Shown: in pieces, positions 56,400 to 64,000 of the stretch | How positions within the stretch are numbered: position 1 is the first letter of the stretch | Layout: the number at the start of each line of letters is the position of its first letter | From: Homalodisca vitripennis | Taxonomy: Eukaryota; Arthropoda; Insecta; Hemiptera; Cicadellidae | Assembly: GCF_021130785.1 (NCBI RefSeq) | Contig: NC_060211.1 | Span: 29,311,001-29,375,000 of the forward strand | DNA: 64,000 bases | Reading direction: 5' to 3' | The notes under the pieces: generated by a model | Told to the model about the DNA's origin: nothing | Seen by the model: only the letters and a program-made list of their open reading frames with translations | Database searches by the model: none | Made by a program: the position numbers and the translations under genes

Positions 56400-56538
56400 A
56401 TACATTAAGTTTGTATAAATAGCAATAGCCGAATTTAATTTCAATTAACATTCAATCACAAAAGTACTTACTCCGCCGGGACTCGAACCCGGATCTCTCA
56501 CTTGCTGGATGAATGTGCTACCATTACCCCACAGAGTC
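56400..56538 (-). ncRNA. tRNA-like SINE copy 2 (pseudo-tRNA head 56469-56538)
   Basis: On the minus strand the head is gactctgtggggtaatggta followed by gcacattcatccagcaagtg and the T arm ccgggttcgagtcccgg. ACTCTG and CGGAGT can form an acceptor stem. The anticodon-like stem ttcat/gtgag encloses loop ccagcaa (AGC in the anticodon position, but C instead of U at position 33). After the head comes aagtacttttgtgattgaat and a tail found again without head at 56648-56720. It is more complete than copy 1 but not a credible functional tRNA. Confidence 0.65.
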
Positions 56539-56647
56539 CTTACTTTTTACCATTGAATTATTTTGTATTTGGCCGTATCTGTCACATATGCGTTTAAATA
56601 ACTAAACTAACATATGATCGGAAGACAAAATACCTGTCAAACGACTT

Positions 56648-56720
56648 TTATTGACATTAAACTTGTATAAATGGCAATAGCTGAATTTAATTTCAATAAA
56701 CATTCAATCACAAAAAGTCT
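56648..56720 (-). repeat. SINE tail fragment
   Basis: acttgtataaatggcaatag and ttaatttcaataaacattca repeat the tail of the SINE at 56406-56462 without the tRNA-like head. Confidence 0.7.
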
Positions 56721-56784
56721 AACATATATATTAGACAATTGTTTTAGTTGAGCTCAGCTGCTCGACGTAAACCTATTCCAATTT

Positions 56785-57055
56785 CAAATTCAAATTCAAA
56801 ATTCTTTTATTTCATCAACATGATTTACAATTACAGTGTATAAATAACTACATCTAACCCTCTAGCATTGCTAATCGAGGGAGAAGAATAGATCAAAAGA
56901 TACAATTTATATTAGTTACAATAAATATTCACTTTACCAACATGCATAGTAATTAAATCAATATACATAGGAGTATATAGTAAATATTATGATTAAACTC
57001 GTATATTAAATTAGCTTAAATCTATAGTATACAAATTTCATCGTCTTAAAAAGTA
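56785..57055 (-). mobile_element. LINE 3' UTR fragment
   Basis: The minus-strand end is gatgaaataaaagaattttg followed by aatttgaatttgaaattgg. An AATAAA plus a short terminal (TTTGAA)n repeat is the style of CR1/L2-like 3' ends. No coding part is retained. Confidence 0.5.
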
Positions 57056-57226
57056 TAAAAGTCAAAGTCAAATTCTTTATTGCCATAAACACATTGTATA
57101 CATGTATGACATCGTCAATATTTAAATAGTGATACTAATAAATGTATTTAATAATTAGTACAATATAAAATGAACTCTTTTACATCATAGATACTTAATT
57201 CAATCAACAATGACTTAAGCTTAATT

Positions 57227-60079
57227 TTAAAATTTATTGTCATCTAAGCATTTAATTTCCCTAGGTAACATATTATAAATTTTAATCCCCATTTCATATG
57301 TTGATTTAATGGTTGCTTGGTAATTGCATTGCCTGATTCTAAGCAAGTTTCTTTGTCTAGTATCATGATCATGAATTGAACTATTTGTAGGTAAAACATT
57401 TAAATTTATCCTAACATACAATAATAACTGTAGTATATACAATGATGTAACAGTCAGAATACCTAAATCTTTAAATAAAGGCTTACAGTGAGTCCTACAG
57501 CTAGCATTGCACATAATTCTTAAAACTCTCTTTTGCAAGATTAAAAGTTTTTTTATATTACTATCACAGCCCCAAACAATGATTCCATAAGATAAATGAC
57601 TTTGTATGTATGCATAATATACTGACAATAATACATCTAGAGTTACATATTGTTTCAGTCTTCTAATCATAAAGGTACCTTTAGAAATCTTATTACAGAC
57701 ATTTACAATATGAGCCTCCCATTTAATATTTGACTGCAACAACACACCCAAAAACTTAACATCATTGACATCAATAGAGTTACTCAAACTAAATTTAATA
57801 CATTGAGTTTTATCTTTATTTAGACATAAACTATTGGCCGCAGTCCAATCCTCAGCTACAGAGTTAAAATGAGACATTATTTGATTTACTAGATTTATAT
57901 TTGAACAACTAATTTGTATTGCTAAGTCATCTGCATACATAAAAGATGATACACAAACATTATTAAGGGCAGAGGGCAAGTCATTAATATAAACAATAAA
58001 CATAGTTGGTCCTAATATTGACCCTTGTGGCACACCTGTAATTACTTCCAAGTATTGAGAGAAGCAACCATTATAAAACACTGATTGAAACCTATCAGAT
58101 AAATATGAATGAACAAGTTTAACAGACTTTTCATCAAATCCATAAAATTTGAGTTTATTTAAAAGTATCACATGATCAATAGTGTCAAAGGCCTTCGACA
58201 TATCGTAAAAACTACCAACCACAAATTTTCTTGCGTCTACATTAATTGTACACTCCTTCACATAATCGACTAACGCCATACTGGTACTCTTCCCTGGTCT
58301 AAAGCCATACTGACTATTGGAAAAAAGATTATTATGTTCAAAATACTTAATTACTTGGTTATTTAAAAGAACTTCAAAAACCTTAGATACAACAGGTACT
58401 ATTGACACGGGACGATAATTAACATAGTCACCTGTTGAGCCCTTCTTATGCAAGGGAACAACCTTCACTAACTTAAGACATTGTGGGACAATACACCCTT
58501 CAATACAGATATTAAACAAGTATGACAAAATTTCAGCAATAAATGGTGATGCCAATTTTAAAACATGAGAGTTGAGATTGTATACATCTAAACATGAACT
58601 ATTACTCAAAGATAAAATAGCTTTATGAACCTGTTCAACACTAACACAGCCAAATGAAAAAGTTGAATTTACATTATTACCTTTAATGACACTTGTTAAT
58701 CTTAACTTATCAAGATAGTATGACATATCATGTATTTGCTGAGGCACTTCTTGGACAATAGACTCAACTTTACTTACGAAAAAATTATTAAAACCACTAC
58801 TAGTTAAATTTACATCAACCTTATTAACAGAGGAACATTCATTAGCACCTAAGGTTTCTTTTACAATTGACCAGATTGCTTTAGGGTTATCTATAGCATT
58901 CTTAACTTTATTACCATAATGAGCTCGCTTGGCTTGCCTTACATTGCATTTATACCTTGATTTCAGAACTCTGTATGAATCCTTAAAACAAACCTGACCA
59001 GTATCTTTAAACAATTCATACATAAACAAACATTGCTCTTTCACTAATCTAAGCTGCTCATTATACCAGTTTGGCTTTTTAGGCTTATTTTTAACAACCC
59101 TACTGTATTTAATAGGGCAGGCTATATCAACAATTTCTAAAAACTTAGCTAAAAACAACTCAAACTTATCATTAACTGAGCTTAACGTATACAATACCAA
59201 CCAGTTAACCCTGCTTAGCAGGAACCCAAAATATGCACTAGTGACATTATCAATTGATCTGGATATCTTAAAATTAGGCCTACTTTTAAAATTTTTGTTA
59301 CCAATTGAGACATCATTTTGACATGGATCCAATTTACCTTTAAAAACCACGCTATGGTGGTCAGACATTGCCATTGGTTGCACAAAAGCAAAACAAATTC
59401 TATCAGGATGCACAGATACAGCTATGTTGTCAATACATGTACCAACAGAATAACCATATAGGCTAGGTCTAGTAATATCATACACAGTATTCCTCAAGTT
59501 AAAACTCAAAAACAAGTTGTTTAAAACCCTATTATGCAAGCTGTCACTTAAAATATCTACATTGAAATCATTACATAAAATAATCGAGGCACCAGTTTTA
59601 TTTTTATCAGATAAAATATTTAACACATTATGCAAGTTTTCAATAAAAATATCAAAATTTTCATATACAGGAACTCTATAAATTTCTAAACAAATAACAT
59701 TTAAATTCTCAATATAAACCGCCGCTACTTCACACACAGAAGGTACGGAGAGATTTACAAGAAAAGACAATTCTTTAAACTTCAAATCAGATTTGAGAAA
59801 AACTGCTGTGCCGCCTCGTTTAGCTGAAGGCCGATGATACGCACTTGCCAATACGAACCCAGGAATGACCAATTCTGCAAGATTGTCTCGATGCTCCCAA
59901 TGTTCACATATGCAGACCACATGACAGCCAAATTTGTCAGAGAGAAGACTAATTTCATCTATCTTATGAAGGACACCCTGAACATTCCAGTGAACCACTG
60001 TGAAGTCTACATATTGAATTGCAGAGGGATCAGAACTAGGTTCACTTAGGTGGCCCGAAGTGACTGATTGTTGCTGTTC
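57227..60079 (-). CDS. LINE ORF2: AP-like endonuclease and reverse transcriptase
   Basis: An open frame of about 950 codons. Numbering from the GTG at 59998 (923 residues), residues 3-225 form the endonuclease: N5 in HWNVQG, E32 in ICEHW, NDFN at 143-146, SDHHSVV at 212-218. RT spans about 500-745: YRPVSIVP 528, QYGFRPGKST 563, YDMSKAFDTID 598, GVPQGSILGP 655, catalytic YADD 688-691. The C-terminus (HLSYGIIVWG, NMLPREIK) ends at TAA 57227. The protein nicks target DNA and reverse-transcribes the element RNA there. There is no ATG between the stop codon near 60100 in this frame and residue 209, so it probably depends on ORF1 translation plus a +1 shift. The frame is open from about 60098. Confidence 0.92.
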   Translation of the reverse strand, partial: EQQQSVTSGHLSEPSSDPSAIQYVDFTVVHWNVQGVLHKIDEISLLSDKFGCHVVCICEHWEHRDNLAELVIPGFVLASAYHRPSAKRGGTAVFLKSDLKFKELSFLVNLSVPSVCEVAAVYIENLNVICLEIYRVPVYENFDIFIENLHNVLNILSDKNKTGASIILCNDFNVDILSDSLHNRVLNNLFLSFNLRNTVYDITRPSLYGYSVGTCIDNIAVSVHPDRICFAFVQPMAMSDHHSVVFKGKLDPCQNDVSIGNKNFKSRPNFKISRSIDNVTSAYFGFLLSRVNWLVLYTLSSVNDKFELFLAKFLEIVDIACPIKYSRVVKNKPKKPNWYNEQLRLVKEQCLFMYELFKDTGQVCFKDSYRVLKSRYKCNVRQAKRAHYGNKVKNAIDNPKAIWSIVKETLGANECSSVNKVDVNLTSSGFNNFFVSKVESIVQEVPQQIHDMSYYLDKLRLTSVIKGNNVNSTFSFGCVSVEQVHKAILSLSNSSCLDVYNLNSHVLKLASPFIAEILSYLFNICIEGCIVPQCLKLVKVVPLHKKGSTGDYVNYRPVSIVPVVSKVFEVLLNNQVIKYFEHNNLFSNSQYGFRPGKSTSMALVDYVKECTINVDARKFVVGSFYDMSKAFDTIDHVILLNKLKFYGFDEKSVKLVHSYLSDRFQSVFYNGCFSQYLEVITGVPQGSILGPTMFIVYINDLPSALNNVCVSSFMYADDLAIQISCSNINLVNQIMSHFNSVAEDWTAANSLCLNKDKTQCIKFSLSNSIDVNDVKFLGVLLQSNIKWEAHIVNVCNKISKGTFMIRRLKQYVTLDVLLSVYYAYIQSHLSYGIIVWGCDSNIKKLLILQKRVLRIMCNASCRTHCKPLFKDLGILTVTSLYILQLLLYVRINLNVLPTNSSIHDHDTRQRNLLRIRQCNYQATIKSTYEMGIKIYNMLPREIKCLDDNKF

Positions 60080-61163
60080 AAAAAAAATAATTTCTTTTCA
60101 CAAAAGGCTTAGGCCTATTCCTAGGAGCCCGGTACTTGCCAATAATGCATCCCTCGAACCATAAGTTAGGGTGCATAAGCTCCTCCCCCAAAGCATAAGA
60201 AACTCCAATTTTAAAAGAGCTATATGTATTGTATCTTGTCTCAAGTTTCTCACACACAAATGTCTCAGACTCTTTTAACGACTTCAAGTACGTAACTATA
60301 TCCTCCGAGCTCACTGAAGGATCGAGCCCTGAGAGGAACATCCAGAACATTTTCTTAGCTGGCTTGATAACAAAATCTTCACTCACCTGTCTCGTACCAT
60401 GCACCACATTGTTCTTACTTGACTTCACTGCATCACTAAAACTAGGCCCACCTTCATCATACTTAGGCCTATGAACCAGTTCTTTAGTCTTATGCTCAGT
60501 AGCAAAAATGTGTCTCACATTAGGCTTAGATTTGTCCATATTCCCTCTCATGTTGTTTCCACTTTTTCCACCTCTATAACTCGCAGTTTTCCAACCTCGG
60601 TTAGAATTAGTGAACACACGATTAGAATTTTGCTGGACACTGTCATCATCTTCTATAGTGCCTTCCACATTCTCACTAGGACCAGCCTTGGGTACATAAT
60701 TCTCAATCTGACCTGCTTCGTTAGAACTAGGCTTACTCAACGTTGAGGTAGGCCTAGGCTTAGTACCAAATTCACTAATCACTTGCTTAAGCATAACCAC
60801 TTCTTTGGATAACCTAGAATTTTCAGATGACACATTGTCTATTTTTTTATTAAGTTCAAAATTATCATTTACTACTCCCTTCGTAACTTCAATTAATTTC
60901 TTGACAGTCGCATTAATAGCAATGAAATCATCATAATCGCACACTTTCTTTACCAGACGATCCATCTTTAGGCTGCAAGTCCCACAGTTAAATGGTACCT
61001 TCTCACTCAGGTCGTTAATTTTCTTGTAATCTGTACTATTAATGTTAACACACATTCCATGAAACCAATTCTTACAAAAACCTTCACATTCAAGAGCAAC
61101 TTCATTATCTAAAACAATGTTATTACAACAGGGACAATTGCTTTCACTTTCATCGCCCGCCAT
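60078..61163 (-). CDS. LINE ORF1: PHD-finger, coiled-coil nucleic-acid-binding protein
   Basis: 361 residues from ATG 61163. C10, C13, C26, C30, H35, C38, C60 and C63 form a C4HC3 PHD finger. Residues about 83-132 are a coiled coil (ATVKKLIEVTKGV, LNKKIDNVSSENSRLSKEVV), probably for multimerisation. 140-265 is a low-complexity basic/polar linker, and 271-350 is a conserved C-terminal domain (FWMFLSGLDPSVSSEDIVTY, CEKLETR, SFKIGVSY, LWFEGCIIGKYR) typical of ORF1p in this LINE group. It ends YFF-UGA, with the stop formed by the last U of a U8 tract. In related elements ORF1p binds the element RNA and chaperones integration. Confidence 0.9.
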   Translation of the reverse strand: MAGDESESNCPCCNNIVLDNEVALECEGFCKNWFHGMCVNINSTDYKKINDLSEKVPFNCGTCSLKMDRLVKKVCDYDDFIAINATVKKLIEVTKGVVNDNFELNKKIDNVSSENSRLSKEVVMLKQVISEFGTKPRPTSTLSKPSSNEAGQIENYVPKAGPSENVEGTIEDDDSVQQNSNRVFTNSNRGWKTASYRGGKSGNNMRGNMDKSKPNVRHIFATEHKTKELVHRPKYDEGGPSFSDAVKSSKNNVVHGTRQVSEDFVIKPAKKMFWMFLSGLDPSVSSEDIVTYLKSLKESETFVCEKLETRYNTYSSFKIGVSYALGEELMHPNLWFEGCIIGKYRAPRNRPKPFVKRNYFF

Positions 61164-62362
61164 CTTGAAAGAGTTATGGATTATGGTTAAAATTTACAAT
61201 AAATTAGATACAAATATTGGAATATCAATCCTATTAGTTTGTCATTGTTCCCATAAAAAATTACACACACAAATAAAACTATAAAATATAAAACTACATA
61301 TAAAACTTTAATTTTCTTGGTTAGTTTTCAGGTTAAAAGTTTGCACTAAAGATTGATCACATAAAAAAGTTATAAACACTGTAATTTATCCACTTCAAAC
61401 TTGTATTATTATATAAAGATAGTTTATAAACAGTACACTTGTATATTTAAGTTACATAATCCAAAATATCACTAGTTAGATAACAGGCCAGCAAGATCCA
61501 CCCATTCCAAACAAGCTAGCAGCTCTCGAGAGATATAAAATTAATAGTTTAAAAATGTAAATAGAACTGTTATTGTTTTTTGATGTATCGGTATATTTGA
61601 ATTTGGAAGGGTGGAAATATGTTTTGAAGTCTAATATGAATGAATTTATTGAATGTCTATGTATGGAAGAGAAAGTTGACTCTGGGGCAGTGTGGTCTTA
61701 TCAGTGTCCTTTGTTTGATTGTTTCGAAAGTCTGGGACTGAAGATTTTGATGATAAGGTAAAAGCCTGAAATTGAGGGTTATTGCTGTGTCATATATATT
61801 GTTCCTTCTTGGCTTTGTTTGAAGTTGTTTGTGAGTATACTGAACAAACTTGGGAGGGCCTCAGTCCAGTATGGGTGGTGGTTGAGTGAGTACTGTATGA
61901 AGTTCTATGTGTGTTGTGTTAGTAGTGAATCAGTGTAGTGAATTTAAAAGTGCATTTCTGGATTACTGGAATAATCAATAGATGAATATCGATATTTGGC
62001 TCCTCACTTGATTCCGATAGAAATATTTTCAAAATACTTTATTTCAGGAGTATTCATCAGAAATCACCGGAAATTCGTTTCCATTGAGTTTGAAAAGAGA
62101 TAATATTTATTTCATTTATATATTTTATATATAAAAACTAGATTCTGAACTTTGTCAGGAGCATTACCTGATACGACTTAACCATTATGCTAATTTTTAT
62201 AAAAAAATTTTCGTAATGACCGAATTAGGTTTTCATCTATTGAAAGGCAATTCAGAAAATTTGATAGTATGTGCTATGTACCAGCCATGTGCTATCGTGT
62301 ATGATGTAAAAATATGACGCAAAATGTCATACAATTTCCCTTTACCCATGAGTTTTACTTAC
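61164..62362. other. Non-coding; LINE 5' flank and possible intron
   Basis: The part near 61170-61500 may include the LINE 5' UTR. If the exon at 62363-62583 is real, the rest is its first intron on the minus strand. Open frames here have no signature. Confidence 0.4.
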
Positions 62363-62583
62363 GAAATATCTAAGAGCAAGGGACCGGTAAAATTAGAGCT
62401 GGAAATCTTCATAATTTTAAAGACATTCTCATACCGAAATCTGCAACATCCATACGTATTCTTGGATGTCCGTGCTGTCCACGCAAGTCCATTTCCATCC
62501 GAATCCAAACTGCATGTGGATGAATTTGTAGTGGATGTAACATTTGTGCGCCCATTTCTTTCTGGTTGACGTTGACTACTCAT
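62363..62583 (-). CDS. Candidate first coding exon of a host gene (minus strand)
   Basis: ATG at 62583 (gacgggtATGAG) opens 73 codons plus 2 nt, ending at the consensus donor GATATTTC|GTAAGT (intron starts 62362). The residues begin SSQRQPERNGRTNVTSTTN and continue through a Ser/Thr/Asn-rich, hydrophilic segment to RTSKNTYGCCRFRYENVFKI and a more hydrophobic end (SSNFTGPLLLDI). The local GC and codon use are more gene-like than the flanks, and a TATA box lies about 40 bp upstream. No acceptor exon was found to the left inside the window, which also holds the LINE. The family is not recognised. Alternative: chance ORF with promoter-like motifs. Confidence 0.45.
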
Positions 62584-62621
62584 ACCCGTCCTCTGGAACG
62601 TTCAGATCACAAGAACGCATG

Positions 62622-62629
62622 CTTTTATA
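62622..62629 (-). promoter_or_regulatory. TATA box for the 62583 exon
   Basis: TATAAAAG on the minus strand at 62629-62622. Transcription would start about 25-30 nt downstream (near 62598), leaving a very short 5' UTR before ATG 62583. Confidence 0.45.
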
Positions 62630-62839
62630 ATTGCTCAGTCAGTATTTACGAGTAATTATCGTACAGAGTGTCCATAGTACAATGTTTCTGAATTTTGATT
62701 TACTGTAGTGGTAAAGTAGTTATTACAAATACAGATATAATGAATGTTAAATTTGATTAAAATTTAATTTCATAAGATAAGAATATGCATCCTAATATAC
62801 TGTATCATAATAAATTAGAATGATTAATACTTAAGCAGT

Positions 62840-63480
62840 AATAAATCTTTTATTCAATAAATGTTTACCGTCGTATTTACATTCTTTAGCAGAGCTAAAA
62901 TAAACATGTGCACTGTCACAGTTAACAATAAATAAAAGAATGAGACATGAAAAGTAAAAATTACGCTTTTGCTGAAAAAATTATTTACGGCAAATAAGAA
63001 ATATAAATCGATAAATTAAGTATTCTAGTGTACTCTTAAACAGAGTAATATGCCCGGTATTTGGGGTAGTATTTTAAGGAATTTTTAAATGTTTGAATTG
63101 AATATTCATTTTTTAAAGATTCTGGAAATTTGTTATAAAGTTTCAATGCAGAATAATACACACCTTGCTTATAGAGTTTTAACCGATGAACAGGATAATG
63201 TAGTATCTGATTCCTTGTATTGTAAGGGTGAAATACTCGTGTTTTATGTTACTGTTTGTTATTAGATTTGTAAAAACTTAAAACTTCAAAAATGTACAGA
63301 GATTGGAGAGTCACAATGTTCTTATTGATGAAAAATGGTTTACATTACTGTCGAGGTCGGAGCTTAAAAATAACTCTTACAATAATTCGTTTTTGCAATT
63401 TGAACATATTTTTTGAGTTAAATGAATTTCCCCAAAATGCCACCCCATATCTCAGGTGCGAGATAACATATTCGTAGTAG
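62840..63480 (-). pseudogene. LINE reverse transcriptase C-terminus, decayed
   Basis: Minus-strand frames read YVISHLRYGVAFWGNSFNS then MFKLQKRIIVRVIF (63475-63370). After a frame change come HPYNTRNQILHYPVHRLK, YYSALKLYNKFPESLKN and IQTFKNSLKYY to a stop near 63035. This is the standard C-terminal order of Jockey/RTE/CR1-like ORF2 proteins (SHLSYGxxFWGN, LQKRAxR, HNTRxxxxL, K-x-FN-x-LP). A 3' UTR follows to about 62840 (gaataaaagatttattact). Confidence 0.75.
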
Positions 63481-64000
63481 ACATAATATAATTCATTATA
63501 AGAAAATAACAAGTTTCATAAATAAGCATAACTTATACAATTTTGATTATATTCTAAGCTTGATATGGGATTCTGTATTCTGAAGGATATTTTGTACGAG
63601 TACATAAAACATTATGTTGCAAGATTAACAGTGGAAACCGATGATGTGTTTATTTCAGGTTAACCACAGCGTGACCAGTACGGAAACCAAACAGCCGTGA
63701 ATTAATACGTGCCTGACTGACCTTAGTTATTGTGGTTTATGGTAAGGTTATGTTATATTCCGTACATAAATACTAAACAAATCAAATGTACTTTAAACTT
63801 GTCATATTAATCCTGTTATAGAATACTGTGTTAATATGAGATGATATTTAACATGAAACGTTTTTTACCATTGAAATTCCACAATTGTATCACAAGTGAC
63901 CTCTATTAAATCACAAAACGTTGAGGAAGCACTGCGAAATGGGGAGGATGATTTTGATTAGAGTTACATTAAAATTCTCTTTGAAGTGTCCAAAGCCTTC
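63481..64000. other. Non-coding, nothing recognised
   Basis: AT-rich end of the window; no supported feature. Confidence 0.4.

Larger units (their letters stand above)
54690..56460. other. Non-coding with an inverted repeat pair and (TA)n
   Basis: No gene is supported. It contains the inverted pair at 55205-55355/56165-56325 and (TA)n at 56317-56366. Confidence 0.45.
57062..61170 (-). mobile_element. CR1/Jockey-type LINE, near full length, two intact ORFs
   Basis: ORF1 (61163-60078), then ORF2 (60079 to 57227), then about 160 bp of 3' UTR ending ggcaataaagaatttgactt with short tttgact repeats. Both ORFs are uninterrupted, the mark of a young and possibly mobile copy. The 5' limit is uncertain (61170 or further right); no target duplication was identified. 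Confidence 0.85.

Overview
The window is AT-rich, intron-bearing, repeat-dominated animal DNA. The set of element families (Helitron, mariner, Gypsy LTR elements, CR1/Jockey-type LINEs, hAT and pogo remnants, tRNA-derived SINEs) fits an arthropod, most likely an insect and perhaps a hemipteran. That assignment is inference from repeat content; no species-diagnostic gene is present. Most long reading frames belong to transposable elements or are by-products of tandem repeats whose unit length is a multiple of 3 or nearly so.

Layout. 0-8 kb: foldback-type MITEs, a 24-bp minisatellite at 4.5-5.5 kb and a hAT remnant. 8.0-13.85 kb: a three-level nest. A Gypsy LTR element (minus strand, 4-bp target duplication AGGT, most of gag-pol deleted) has its left LTR split by a plus-strand Helitron. 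That Helitron carries a second, minus-strand Helitron inside its own 5' terminus. 14-16.2 kb: a LINE 3' end and a 0.9-kb foldback element. 17-18.4 kb: a 198-bp satellite, then a tRNA-like SINE head. 21.1-22.9 kb: an 887-bp tandem duplication. 25.0-30.2 kb: a complete-length Gypsy element (minus strand) with near-identical LTRs but frameshifted gag and pol. 30.2-42.5 kb: a tRNA-related SINE, LINE remnants, a 103-bp satellite with a 309-bp higher-order period, a 113-bp array split by a 495-bp retroposon, and an internally deleted mariner.

43.1-51.2 kb is the most gene-like region. Eleven tandem 110-bp units each hold an ATG-led hydrophobic leader that reads like a signal peptide. A 106-bp satellite follows, and then two well-spliced exons (48436-48649 and 50306-51145) encode a coiled-coil protein with several N-glycosylation sequons. 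The intron phase of the repeat-encoded leader (donor GTAACT, phase 2) matches the phase required by the 48436 exon. I therefore propose a secreted coiled-coil gene whose signal-peptide exon has been amplified into a tandem array. This is an inference; transcript data would decide it.

52-56.6 kb: LINE RT and hAT remnants, a 28-bp minisatellite and a second tRNA-like SINE. 57.06-61.17 kb: an apparently full-length CR1/Jockey-type LINE (minus strand) with an intact PHD-finger ORF1 and an endonuclease/RT ORF2. ORF2 has no ATG ahead of its endonuclease core and lies in the +1 frame after a U8 tract that runs into the ORF1 UGA. 62.36-62.63 kb (minus): a candidate first exon of a host gene with TATA box, ATG and perfect GTAAGT donor, followed by another LINE fragment. 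No CRISPR, rRNA or confident functional tRNA was found.
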